Below, piece after piece: positions 37,254 to 46,392 of a stretch of DNA of 64,000 nucleotides. Source of the stretch: Prochlorococcus sp. AG-355-A09 (lineage in GTDB: Bacteria; Cyanobacteriota; Cyanobacteriia; PCC-6307; Cyanobiaceae); assembly GCA_003280995.1 (NCBI GenBank), contig QCDG01000005.1:1-64000 (forward strand). The letters are read 5' to 3'. The position numbers and the translations under genes were made by a program. Below the pieces are notes generated by a model, which had not been told where the DNA came from, did no database searches, and was given only the letters and a program-made list of their open reading frames with translations. Each line of letters begins with the position of its first letter. The stretch's first letter is position 1.

Positions 37254-37322
37254 CTAGTTATAGCTTAGTTGGTGATCTGCATGGCATGCAGGGGGGCAGC
37301 GGTTCGAGTCCGCTTGGCTCCA
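37254..37322 (+). pseudogene. Degenerate tRNA-Ala copy (possible attachment-site remnant)
   Basis: The 3' 47 bases, from the anticodon stem through the T arm to the acceptor, match tRNA-Ala(GGC) at 46 positions (one C to G in the variable loop). The 5' half is changed: the first acceptor strand no longer pairs, the D arm is mutated (tagcttagttggt), and four bases are lost before the anticodon stem. It cannot form a cloverleaf. A conserved 3' half with a decayed 5' half is the usual product of integration into a tRNA gene. Confidence 0.85.
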
Positions 37323-37592
37323 TATAATATTTCGATATTATTTTTGTAGAAAAATCTATTTAACCACATCTATTATTTTCTCCATTGTTAAACTTATTAC
37401 TTAAATGAAAATTATTTCCGCAGGCTTTATATTTAACAAGACTAAATTTATTAAAACGATAATATGCTCTATAGATATTTAAAAAAATAAATTAATTAGG
37501 ATAAAGTAGCAAATATTTTATTTTAATAAAAATAATTTAGGCTTTAATCTATTGAGGGTTAATTTATAATTTATAAGATAAAAATTCATTTA

Positions 37593-38627
37593 ATGATCAA
37601 ATTTAAGTTAAATATAATTAATGTTCCTTTGACAGATAATTTATATCAAAGAATAGGTCTTTTAATTAAATGGCTTTATATGCGCTTATTAAAAAAAAAT
37701 AAATATGTTACTGAAAGATATAGGCCTATTTTTGTAAATAAATTAAATGAAAGTTTGTTGGACAAAACATTTGATGTGGCGATATTAATGAGAGGGCAAA
37801 TTATTAAAAATGATGAATTTACTTTAAATACCTTAAAGATCTATAGAGCAAATTTCCCAAAAGCACCCATTTATCTTTCAACATGGGATTATTGCGTAGA
37901 TGATGATTTATGTTTATTTTCAAAAAAAAATAATATAAAGCTTATCATATCTGAATTTAACAAACCAACTAGTGGATATGGAGCTGACAATTTACAAATA
38001 ATTGGAAACGTTAACGGTCTTAATGCCATATGTGAAGATAAAGTTAAGTATTGCATATCTACAAGAACTGATCAAAGGTTCTATTCCAGTAATATTCTTA
38101 TATATCTAAAAAATTTAATTTCACATTATCAATATAAAAAATCAAATCCTAATGATAAGCAGCTAAATCGTTTAATAGCAATGAGCTTTGATACTTTTCT
38201 TTATAGATTGTACGGTCTTGGAGATATGTTTCTTTTTGGTTTAACAGAAGACGTTCTAAATTATTGGAATAGTGAAAAAGATACAAGAGTATTCACCAAA
38301 GAAGATTTAAGTAAAGTAATAACTTTAAGAGATTTATCAAACTTAAGAGTTGATGAGGTTTATTTTATGACTGAATTTCTTAAAAGAAATGGCCACAAAC
38401 TAGAATGGTCAATAGAAGATTATCTTGATGTTTTAAGAAAAAGATTTATTATTATTGATAGTAATTCTCTTGATTTCTTATGGCCAAAATATAGTTTTTT
38501 TGAAGAAAGGTATAAAGACTTTAGAGATATTAGATTTAAAGAAGTCAGCTATCTTGATTGGTTATTAATTAAAAATTATAAACTTAAATTTGATGATAAA
38601 ATCTTAGATTCTAAAAGGCATTCTTAA
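37593..38627 (+). CDS. WavE-like LPS core/surface glycan biosynthesis protein
   Basis: A 344-residue soluble protein. The stretch DVAILMRGQIIKNDEFTLNTL, followed by YRANFPKAPIYLSTWDY, fits the WavE family start (GPI..T..T...YR..FP...I.LSTW). CISTRTDQRFY matches its later RTD motif. WavE is a putative glycosyltransferase for Vibrio LPS core. The catalytic activity of this protein is inferred. First plus-strand gene after the tRNA remnant, with a 270-base leader of very A/T-rich sequence. The N-terminus is Lys-rich without a signal peptide. Confidence 0.65.
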   Translation: MIKFKLNIINVPLTDNLYQRIGLLIKWLYMRLLKKNKYVTERYRPIFVNKLNESLLDKTFDVAILMRGQIIKNDEFTLNTLKIYRANFPKAPIYLSTWDYCVDDDLCLFSKKNNIKLIISEFNKPTSGYGADNLQIIGNVNGLNAICEDKVKYCISTRTDQRFYSSNILIYLKNLISHYQYKKSNPNDKQLNRLIAMSFDTFLYRLYGLGDMFLFGLTEDVLNYWNSEKDTRVFTKEDLSKVITLRDLSNLRVDEVYFMTEFLKRNGHKLEWSIEDYLDVLRKRFIIIDSNSLDFLWPKYSFFEERYKDFRDIRFKEVSYLDWLLIKNYKLKFDDKILDSKRHS

Positions 38628-38727
38628 TAAATATCATTTTAATTTAACATGAATAATTTGATATGTATTAGCTAAAAATAATGATAAAACTCTATAATAT
38701 TTGAATTTAATATTAAAATATAATTTT

Positions 38728-39627
38728 ATGAAAGTGAACTTAAAGAAAATATTGGCTGAAGCTAAAAGAAGAATTAAATTACCGCTGTCAATATTCAAAA
38801 CTAACCTAATTGTATTAAAATCTAAATTAATTAGAAATACAGAACATAAATCATCTTATGAAAATGGTGAGTATCCTGAACTAGCTTTGAAAGCTGCCTT
38901 AAATCCAGCAATCTTTTCTGTTTTCAGAAGACACCACATGTACACACCTATACTCGAACATGTTTCTAGGAACCAAGGAGAAGAATATCTTAAAATAATT
39001 AGGGATAAATATAAATTGAAAGATGATGAGATATTTCAACTTCTCAAACCCTTAATGAAATTAGGCAGCCCGAAATTGTTAAGGATAAAGGGCTTATCTA
39101 ATAAAATATCAACTACTGGATTAAGGTATCTAAAAATTGGCTTAGATATAAGAGAATTTAGTGGAAATAATATTGGAAATGTTGTTGAAATTGGTTGTGG
39201 ATATGGAGGTCAAGCTATCATTCTTGATAAACTTTTAGAAATAGAAAGTTATACCTTCTACGATTTATGGCAAGTTAACTTCCTTATAAGAAGATTTATA
39301 GATAATTCAAATTTCAGTACTAAATATACTATCTCAACCATAAATGAAGACTCGTTCAATATTAGAAATTCATGGGACTTTTGTATCAGTAATTATGCTT
39401 TCAGTGAATTTCCCAAGTCACTTCAAGAAATTTATATAGATAGAATTCTTAAAAAAACTCCAAAAGGGTTTATGTTGATGAATAGTGGAGTAAACGGAGA
39501 ATTCGGCAATATTAGAAATCATAATCAAAAAGAACTTTTGGACAAATTAGCTAATTCAAATATAAAGAATGAAGTTCCATTGACTTATAAAAATAATTAT
39601 CTTTTGACCTGGGGTATGGAGAATTAG
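38728..39627 (+). CDS. Putative sugar O-methyltransferase
   Basis: The track starts at TTG 38701; ATG at 38728 (MKVNLKKILAEAKRR) is more likely and gives 299 residues. The SAM motif I is NVVEIGCGYGGQAIILD, followed by YTFYDLWQV and the conserved DFCISNYAFSEFP near the active site. Overall this matches the putative sugar O-methyltransferase family (TIGR04371, as I recall). It would cap or modify a surface glycan. Follows the WavE-like gene on the same strand after 100 bases. Confidence 0.75.
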   Translation: MKVNLKKILAEAKRRIKLPLSIFKTNLIVLKSKLIRNTEHKSSYENGEYPELALKAALNPAIFSVFRRHHMYTPILEHVSRNQGEEYLKIIRDKYKLKDDEIFQLLKPLMKLGSPKLLRIKGLSNKISTTGLRYLKIGLDIREFSGNNIGNVVEIGCGYGGQAIILDKLLEIESYTFYDLWQVNFLIRRFIDNSNFSTKYTISTINEDSFNIRNSWDFCISNYAFSEFPKSLQEIYIDRILKKTPKGFMLMNSGVNGEFGNIRNHNQKELLDKLANSNIKNEVPLTYKNNYLLTWGMEN

Positions 39628-40011
39628 TTACTTACAAAATAAATAAAAAAGTTTCTAAGAAATTTGTTTGATATCAAGTGATCAAAATTATTATTACCCT
39701 AAAAAAGTGATTTAAAAAAACTAAATTTGTGAATTTTATATGATTTTTTGAACTGAGATCCTACCAGTAGTTTTTGAGTTAGATCAAGTATACGATATAT
39801 CTTGGAAGTATTTCTTAAAAGGTTTGATACTTTTTCATTGGTAACATAGTTATAATTTATATTTTGATTTCTCACTACTTAATATTTAGATGAAAAGATA
39901 ATTTAATGAAAAGTAATCAGGCAATATTGATTTATGGATATCTATCAGATTTATTTGGATGAATTTAATTTGGAATTTATTTTTTGATGATTGGATTTAG
40001 GTTGTTTATAT
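39628..40011. other. Intergenic gap with possible gene remnant on the minus strand
   Basis: A 384-base gap. On the minus strand a 58-codon frame (39699-39875, GTG start) reads NQNINYNYVTNEKVSNLL through KIHKFSFFKSLF. Its composition looks protein-like, but there is no start of good quality and no family match. It may be debris from an older island gene. Nothing else recognised. Confidence 0.3.
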
Positions 40012-41013
40012 TTAACTATTAACGATACTCTTGCTTTTTAATATTATCGCAACTGCAAGTTTTTTTGGGTTTTTAAATAATAACCTAAAAAATAATCTAA
40101 ATTTATAAAACTTAGGCTTTGTAAAATACTTTCTAATGAGATCTACCATAATTTTATCTTCTTTAACTATTATGGGGAACTTAATTTTTTCATCTAAAGA
40201 TACTTTGTTAAACAGTTCAGAAGAATATATATTGTCTTTCCCGCAATTCGTTCCAGAACCATCAAATCCATTATTGTAAACAAGGGTTCTAACTGGATTT
40301 AAACATAGTCCATTATTTCTGAAGATATGGGCATACCAAAAGATTGCCCAACTATATATTTTCTTTGATGCATTATCCTCGATTTGTTGCCAAAAATCCA
40401 TTGTTGATTCACTTATATCTAAATCTAATTGAAATTTCTTTTTCATCTCTTCAGTAAATATACTCTTAAGGAAATAAGGATCTTTGGCCAAAATATCATT
40501 TTCAAAACTCTCATATCGGTCTTTCCAAGTTGCCCATCCCCAACAAGTCATTACTCTCCAAAAAAAGGCATCTTTTGAAAAGGAATATGATTCTTCATCG
40601 AATACAGGGTAATTAAATCCAGAAACATGCCATATTTTTTTATTTTCCTTGTATTTTTCAATTGATTTATTCATAAAAAATAAGAAATCCCTAGAAGTTA
40701 AAATATCATCGTCGAGGATAATGCTTGCACTTGCTTTGTGCTCAAAGAAAATACTCCTCAGGGCATCTCTCATATTTTTGGCCATGCCATTATTCTTATC
40801 AGATTTACTAATTAAAATGCTATTGAATGATTTATTAAAGCTTTCGACGACTTTAAGGGTTCTTTCTATTTGTTCTTCATCTTGAGATCCTTTTGGACCA
40901 TCACTATATACATATAAATTTGTATCTTTAGCTTGATGGTTTTGAGAAAGTGCTTCTAAAGTTTTATAAGTATGAAAAGGTCTGTTATAAGTAATTAATG
41001 TGATTGGGTACAT
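40012..41013 (-). CDS. GT-A fold glycosyltransferase
   Basis: A 333-residue glycosyltransferase with no signal or membrane span. PITLITYNRPFHTYKTLEAL begins the GT-A fold, and SIILDDDILTSRDFL carries the metal-binding Asp cluster. FWRVMTCWGWATWKDRYESF is a block typical of GT2/GT13-like enzymes in capsule and O-antigen clusters. Donor and acceptor are unknown. Divergent from the membrane glycosyltransferase gene 41115-42761, about 100 bases apart. Confidence 0.8.
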   Translation of the reverse strand: MYPITLITYNRPFHTYKTLEALSQNHQAKDTNLYVYSDGPKGSQDEEQIERTLKVVESFNKSFNSILISKSDKNNGMAKNMRDALRSIFFEHKASASIILDDDILTSRDFLFFMNKSIEKYKENKKIWHVSGFNYPVFDEESYSFSKDAFFWRVMTCWGWATWKDRYESFENDILAKDPYFLKSIFTEEMKKKFQLDLDISESTMDFWQQIEDNASKKIYSWAIFWYAHIFRNNGLCLNPVRTLVYNNGFDGSGTNCGKDNIYSSELFNKVSLDEKIKFPIIVKEDKIMVDLIRKYFTKPKFYKFRLFFRLLFKNPKKLAVAIILKSKSIVNS

Positions 41014-41114
41014 AAATTCTTTCAGACTTTTTTATTCTTTTATATTATCAGAGAAAAATTAGACTATTTTTATAAATATGTACAATTTTCAAAATATTTA
41101 TTTTAAATTTGATA

Positions 41115-42761
41115 ATGAATCTTGATATATTAAATTTACAATTTAAATATATAAACAGAGTCTCTAAATATTTATTCTTCCTTGTTTCGGGAATAATGTT
41201 AATCACTCTTATTGAGTTTAATAATTTAGGAGGTTTAACATTAGATGAACCCCAACAACTTCAGAGAGTTTATAATCAAATTCATTCTGGCTTATCAGTT
41301 TATTTGGATAGGGATTCATCATATTTTGATCCCTATGGATTAATTCAAAAATTGCCAGCCTTTATTACGTCGCAGATTTTTTCATTATTAACTACTGGAT
41401 CATTTAATGATGAAGTTTTGCCAAACAAATTATATTACAACCTTAGCCATATATTTACTTGTATTTTTTCAATTGGTACATGCTGGACTTTATATGCTTC
41501 AAGTAAGGAGGTTGGTTTTAAAAACAAATGGGTTGCTCCTACCTTATTAATTTGTTCTCCAGTTTATTTAGGCCACAGTATATTCAACATAAAAGATATA
41601 CCTTTTGCTTTCTTCTATAGTTTATTCTCATGGTATCTATTGAAAATTTATAAAAATAAAAATTGGGATACAATATCTCCTTTTTTTATAGCAATGGTTA
41701 GTTCGATGAAGTTAACAACTTTGCCAGTAATGATAGGAAGTTTTTTAATAGCTTCTTTTTGTAGAGATTTTATAGATAAAAAAATATATGAAAAATTCTA
41801 TTTTTATAAATTTCTTTTTCAAAGAATAATTCTAGTTTTTTTTACTTTTATATTAGTTTTTACTTTTTTACCATCTTCATGGTCGGAACCAATAAGATAC
41901 TTTAAATCAAGTTTCTTAACCTTCATCAGTTATGAATGGACAGGTTGCGTAACATTTGCAGGCACGTGTTCAGGGAAATACAATATTGGCGGACTCAATA
42001 CATTTCCTGATATCAATAGTGATTGGTCAGTCTTTAAATATATAATCAACTGGTTTTCAATAAAACTTTCTTTTCTTAATTTAATTTCAATTATATTTTC
42101 TATAGTTTTATTTAGCAGATCAGTTTTTCATTTATTTAAGAAAAATTCTATTTCTTTTAGAGAATATGCACGTATTATTTTTGGACTGCAAGTTTTATCC
42201 TTACCAATATTAATAATTATTGCTAATTCTAATCTTTACGATGGAATTAGACATTTATTATTTTTACTCCCGGCGGCATCTTATCTATTGGCTGATGGCC
42301 TAAATTCAATTTTTTTAGAATTAAAAATACAGATTTTTAAAATTGCTATAGTTCTAATTATCTTTGTTTCATTAATATTCAATATTTTTGACATAGTTGC
42401 TTTATCTCCTTACCAATATATTTATATGAATGAATTTGGAATAATATCTCAACGATACGAAGATACTGATTTAGATTACTGGGGGGCAAGTTTAGGAGAG
42501 CTCTATAAAAAAAGTAAATTAAAATATGATATTTTCCCTAAAGGAGGTAAATTTTTACCAAATTTTAGAGCTTTTAATAACATCAAATTGTCAAACCAAA
42601 CAGAAAAAAATAATATTAAATTAAACACTAGACCTCCCGATGTTTTGGAATTTGATCGATCAAGATGTAGTAAAACTATTACAGTAAATAGGAGATATCC
42701 AATTACTAATAAGAAAATAGAGATTTCCTCTCTAATAAATTGCTTTAGTTCAAACAAATGA
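41115..42761 (+). CDS. GT39-like membrane glycosyltransferase
   Basis: ATG at 41115 (the track's TTG is 6 bases earlier) gives 548 residues with about ten membrane spans. The first outer loop has LTLDEPQQLQRVYNQI, with the acidic pair expected at the active site of GT39/ArnT-type enzymes. NSNLYDGIRHLLFLLPAASYL resembles a recurring late motif of this group. Such enzymes use polyprenyl-phosphate sugars on the periplasmic side. The last 100 residues are a soluble tail. It overlaps the next gene by 4 bases (ATGA) and leads a three-gene coupled unit. Confidence 0.65.
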   Translation: MNLDILNLQFKYINRVSKYLFFLVSGIMLITLIEFNNLGGLTLDEPQQLQRVYNQIHSGLSVYLDRDSSYFDPYGLIQKLPAFITSQIFSLLTTGSFNDEVLPNKLYYNLSHIFTCIFSIGTCWTLYASSKEVGFKNKWVAPTLLICSPVYLGHSIFNIKDIPFAFFYSLFSWYLLKIYKNKNWDTISPFFIAMVSSMKLTTLPVMIGSFLIASFCRDFIDKKIYEKFYFYKFLFQRIILVFFTFILVFTFLPSSWSEPIRYFKSSFLTFISYEWTGCVTFAGTCSGKYNIGGLNTFPDINSDWSVFKYIINWFSIKLSFLNLISIIFSIVLFSRSVFHLFKKNSISFREYARIIFGLQVLSLPILIIIANSNLYDGIRHLLFLLPAASYLLADGLNSIFLELKIQIFKIAIVLIIFVSLIFNIFDIVALSPYQYIYMNEFGIISQRYEDTDLDYWGASLGELYKKSKLKYDIFPKGGKFLPNFRAFNNIKLSNQTEKNNIKLNTRPPDVLEFDRSRCSKTITVNRRYPITNKKIEISSLINCFSSNK

Positions 42762-43612
42762 AGCGAAATATTGATTCTAAATTAGCTTTAGTTGTGGGTT
42801 CTGGAAGATGGGGAAAGATTATGATTAAAGTTCTTTTGTCTTTGGGATTTTCAGTTAAATATGCGACAAGAAATTTAATAAGAGATTATGATCTTGAAAG
42901 AAAATTTGAGGGACAGAAAATATCACTTCTGAAAAAAAAATTTAGTTTTAAATTTGATTTAATTATTCTTTGTGTTAGGCCAAATGATATTTTCGAGGTT
43001 TGGGAAAAGTATCATTCATTTGGTAAATCAATTCTAATTGAAAAACCGGGGCCAATTTCATTAATCAAGCTTCAAAATATAATTAAGGCTTCAGAATCAA
43101 TTAATCAGCCTACACTAATAAATTATGAATACTACTATACTCAAACAAGTAGAGACTTAAGGGAAATACTTAGAGAAAATTTTTCGAATATCAAATCTAT
43201 TGAAATGACATGGGAAAAAACTTTTATATCTGAGGGAGGAATTGAATGGAGATTACTTCCACATTTAATTGGAGAACTTTTTATTCGCCCAGATGTAAGA
43301 ATTCAAAATTTAAATGCTAACATAAGTCTTAAATCAGCATTTTTAGATGGAACTTTAGACCATATACCATTTAAAATAAATGTCTTAGACTCAAAACAAC
43401 TTATTCATAATTTAAAAATAACCATGGTTAATGGTGATTACTACTATAAAGATAGAGATGAATTATCAATTAATGGAAATATAATTTCAAGAAATACTTT
43501 TTCTAGCCTTGCTAATATACTGAATTTATTTGAATCTCCCCACCCAAATTTATATTCTGAAAATGCAAATTTAGCACTTTTCGTGAGTAGAAACCTTTCT
43601 TTAATTTATTGA
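42758..43612 (+). CDS. Gfo/Idh/MocA-type NAD(P)-dependent oxidoreductase
   Basis: A 284-residue protein. The N-terminal Rossmann site is LALVVGSGRWGKIMIKVLLS. The fold continues through DLIILCVRPNDIFEVWEKY and SILIEKPGPISL, which carries the family's EKP motif with the catalytic Lys. YEYYYTQTSRDLREIL follows. The C-terminal domain is somewhat short. It probably oxidises or reduces a sugar or sugar-derived acid in the island's glycan pathway. ATGA overlap upstream and TTGA overlap downstream tie it to its neighbours. Confidence 0.75.
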   Translation: MKRNIDSKLALVVGSGRWGKIMIKVLLSLGFSVKYATRNLIRDYDLERKFEGQKISLLKKKFSFKFDLIILCVRPNDIFEVWEKYHSFGKSILIEKPGPISLIKLQNIIKASESINQPTLINYEYYYTQTSRDLREILRENFSNIKSIEMTWEKTFISEGGIEWRLLPHLIGELFIRPDVRIQNLNANISLKSAFLDGTLDHIPFKINVLDSKQLIHNLKITMVNGDYYYKDRDELSINGNIISRNTFSSLANILNLFESPHPNLYSENANLALFVSRNLSLIY

Positions 43613-44670
43613 TTTTGAGAAGTAAGCCTAGAATCGCAATAGTTGGAGGGGGGATTTTTGGATGCACTTGTGCAATTCGGTTAGCCAATAGTTCATATAG
43701 TTGTACTCTATATGAAAAAAATGATGACATAATGTTAGGAGCATCTAGAGTAAATCAATACCGTCTACATAAGGGTTATCATTACCCCAGAAGTAATTCC
43801 ACCGTTGAACAATTAAAAAACACTGCAAATTATTTTATAGAGGAATATTCTGAAGCTATTTGTCAGGAATATAAGCATATATATGCTGTTGGTGCAGAAG
43901 ATTCCAACATAAATGGAGATCAATACCTTAAGTTCCTAAGTGAATGTAACTTGAAGCACAGAATAATTAGTTCTCACCCCTCTATAAACAGCGATAAAGT
44001 TTCTCTTGTTGTAGAAGTTGATGAGGCTCTCATAAACTATAAAGAACTCAAAAAATTAATTTCTTTTAGAATTAGTCAATGTCCCTCTCTTGAGGTTAAA
44101 CTTAACACTCCTTTTACAACTGAATTTTGTGATAAATATGACTACATAATAAATTGTAGTTACGGAATGGGAAACCAATTATTACCTCAAAGTATGAGGC
44201 GTAATTATAAGTATCAATTAGTAGAAAAAATTGTCGTAAAACCTCCTCCTCTTTTAAAAAATGTGAGTTTAGTAATAATAGATGGCCCATTTATGTGTAT
44301 AGATCCCATCCCAAACAGTAATTGCTCTATCTTGGGAAATGTAAAATTAGCAATACATGATACGTCTTATGGCTATCAGCCAAATAATAAAAAGAGTAAA
44401 TTGATACCTTGGAAAAATATTACAAATGATGGTGATTCTAGATTCTCAGATTTTATTTCCCATGGGAGTCAATTCATAAATGAATTTGAAAGGTGTACAT
44501 TTTCCTATTCAATGACAGGTTATAGAGTTATCTTTCCCGATGTAGAAGCAACCGATGAAAGGTTAACCTCAATTTCTCATTACGGTAATTTCATAGAAGT
44601 ATTTTCAGGAAAGATCGATACCTGTTCTTGGGCTGCAAATAAGGTTTTAAGAATTATTAATTCTGATTAG
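43609..44670 (+). CDS. FAD-dependent oxidoreductase (DAO-like)
   Basis: A 353-residue flavoprotein starting at TTG (43609), overlapping the preceding stop by four bases (TTGA). The FAD dinucleotide motif is IAIVGGGIFGCTCAIRLANS, followed by LYEKNDDIMLGAS and RLHKGYHYPRS, the latter common in the island-borne DAO family. It should oxidise an amine or hydroxy acid or sugar; the substrate is unknown. Pairing with a Gfo/Idh oxidoreductase suggests sequential steps on one intermediate. A TTG six bases further on is an alternative start. Confidence 0.75.
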   Translation: MILRSKPRIAIVGGGIFGCTCAIRLANSSYSCTLYEKNDDIMLGASRVNQYRLHKGYHYPRSNSTVEQLKNTANYFIEEYSEAICQEYKHIYAVGAEDSNINGDQYLKFLSECNLKHRIISSHPSINSDKVSLVVEVDEALINYKELKKLISFRISQCPSLEVKLNTPFTTEFCDKYDYIINCSYGMGNQLLPQSMRRNYKYQLVEKIVVKPPPLLKNVSLVIIDGPFMCIDPIPNSNCSILGNVKLAIHDTSYGYQPNNKKSKLIPWKNITNDGDSRFSDFISHGSQFINEFERCTFSYSMTGYRVIFPDVEATDERLTSISHYGNFIEVFSGKIDTCSWAANKVLRIINSD

Positions 44671-45009
44671 TTATTAGATAAATCATTTTAATTTCATACT
44701 TTCAAAAATATCTTTCTGCTTCTTATCAAATCTTTAATGCTTATTATTGTGAGAAAGAACAGTCAATAATTAAGAAAAACGATTTCTATTGCAAAGAAAG
44801 TCTAAGATGTTCCTAACCTTTTTAAAAATTAAATAGTAAGTATTCAATAAGTATATGGAACAATTGTTTTTTCAAAAAATGGGACTCAATTCATTCGATA
44901 TACAAATAAAAGATTTCTTCAAATATTTTTTTGGTATTTATATTATCTTGATATTAGGAAGTGAAATTAGAAGATATCATTTTAAAAAATAATAAAAATT
45001 CAAAAATTT
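44671..45009. other. Intergenic gap containing one small ORF
   Basis: Apart from the 45-residue frame listed separately, the 339 bases are A/T-rich without recognisable sites. No terminator hairpin of note. Confidence 0.4.
44855..44992 (+). CDS. Small single-span membrane protein, 45 residues
   Basis: Too short for the ORF track: ATG at 44855 to TAA at 44992. It reads MEQLFFQKMGLNSFDIQIKD, then a hydrophobic segment (FFKYFFGIYIILILG) and a basic tail (RRYHFKK), which predicts one membrane span with the tail inside. It sits in a gap between convergent genes. Coding status rests only on composition, and the function is unknown. Confidence 0.4.
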   Translation: MEQLFFQKMGLNSFDIQIKDFFKYFFGIYIILILGSEIRRYHFKK

Positions 45010-46263
45010 TTAAAAATGATTATTTAAAACCTTTTTATAAATTTCCTCATATTTATCTGTTATTACTTTTTGATTCCATAAAGTTAATGCTCTTTTTCTA
45101 GACTCAATAGAAAGACATTTGTAATTTTCTTTTTTTAATACCCACTCAATTCCATTACATAAGTCATCAGACTCAAAAGGTTTTGCCAGAAAACCAGTAA
45201 CAAGATTATCAACCACATCAACCAATCCAGTACATTTAAATGCAACTACTGGTATTCCGCAACTTTGAGCCTCTTGAGCGGTTTGACAAAGTGTTTCCAT
45301 CAATGATGGAACAACCATTACACTTGCTGCAGAATATAGCATTGCTAATGATTGATCATCATTTAATTCCCCAATATACGTAAGTGGCATACCAATATCT
45401 GGTTTAATTTTAGGTTCATACTGACCAAAAATAATTGCATGTAAGTTTTTATTTCTTCGTCCAAGCTTTACTAAAGCATTTTTAAGGTATGACCACCCTT
45501 TTCGGAAATCATCTGTACCCCCAAGAGCGCCAAAAAGAATTAAGTCTTTATCTAACGGAAGATTGAATAAATTCCTTGCTATTTCTTTTGGCCAAGGTTT
45601 ATAAATTTGAGTAGGTATTGGGTTGGGTATTACCGTTACTGGCCATGAACTCATTAATGAAGATTTTTTTACACATTTTGCCAACCAATTACTATTACAA
45701 ACTATTTGCATAGGTTTTTTAAAGTAATTTCTTTTCAATCTCCAAGATATTAGATCTAAATCAATACCTTTTTCGTCTTTAAAACGATTTTTCTTATGAT
45801 ATCCCTCAATAAATCTCCTATCGTTAAAATCTCTTGGATAATGTTCGGTTCCCAAGAAGGGCCATAAATCATGAAATGTCCAGACTATGGGCTTCTTGAT
45901 CAACGATATTGATTTTATTGATATAAACTCTCCCTGAACCCAGTGTAAATTTATAAGGTCTGCGTCACAATTATTAATTTCTCTATGAATTAAAGATGGC
46001 AATAAAGCTGAAGAATGAAAGACTTTATTTTGACTTTTTTGAATTTTCTGTACGAGACCACCTAAGAATCTTCTACTTTTATGCCAAGTTGCCTTTAAAG
46101 TTGAATTTGGTTTGATGACATTATTTATATCTCTCTTGTATTCAGCAACTTGCATCTCGGATTTGCAATTAATTCCATAATAATAAATAGAATTATTGAG
46201 CCTCGAAGCTGCTCTCGCAGCACCCCCATTATGGTTTGATGTAGAAAGAATCCTAACTTTCAT
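45010..46263 (-). CDS. GT4-family glycosyltransferase
   Basis: A 417-residue GT-B glycosyltransferase. The N-terminal domain begins VRILSTSNHNGGAARAASRL, with the GGA loop, and has IVWTFHDLWPFLGTEHY. The C-terminal donor domain has LILFGALGGTDDFRKGWSYL, SAASVMVVPSLMETLCQTAQEAQSCG (the E..GxP region) and GIPVVAFKCTGLVDVV. It is a retaining enzyme for surface glycan assembly; the sugar is unknown. Start ATG 46263. Confidence 0.9.
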   Translation of the reverse strand: MKVRILSTSNHNGGAARAASRLNNSIYYYGINCKSEMQVAEYKRDINNVIKPNSTLKATWHKSRRFLGGLVQKIQKSQNKVFHSSALLPSLIHREINNCDADLINLHWVQGEFISIKSISLIKKPIVWTFHDLWPFLGTEHYPRDFNDRRFIEGYHKKNRFKDEKGIDLDLISWRLKRNYFKKPMQIVCNSNWLAKCVKKSSLMSSWPVTVIPNPIPTQIYKPWPKEIARNLFNLPLDKDLILFGALGGTDDFRKGWSYLKNALVKLGRRNKNLHAIIFGQYEPKIKPDIGMPLTYIGELNDDQSLAMLYSAASVMVVPSLMETLCQTAQEAQSCGIPVVAFKCTGLVDVVDNLVTGFLAKPFESDDLCNGIEWVLKKENYKCLSIESRKRALTLWNQKVITDKYEEIYKKVLNNHF

Positions 46264-46392
46264 TAAATGTAAATAATATATAATCAGGATATATTAGATA
46301 AATATTAATTAATAAGAAACCCTTTTTTTGAAATATATTTGTTCCTTTCTAAAAACTTAGCTTTTTGTTTAATTAAAAAATTAATTAGAATC

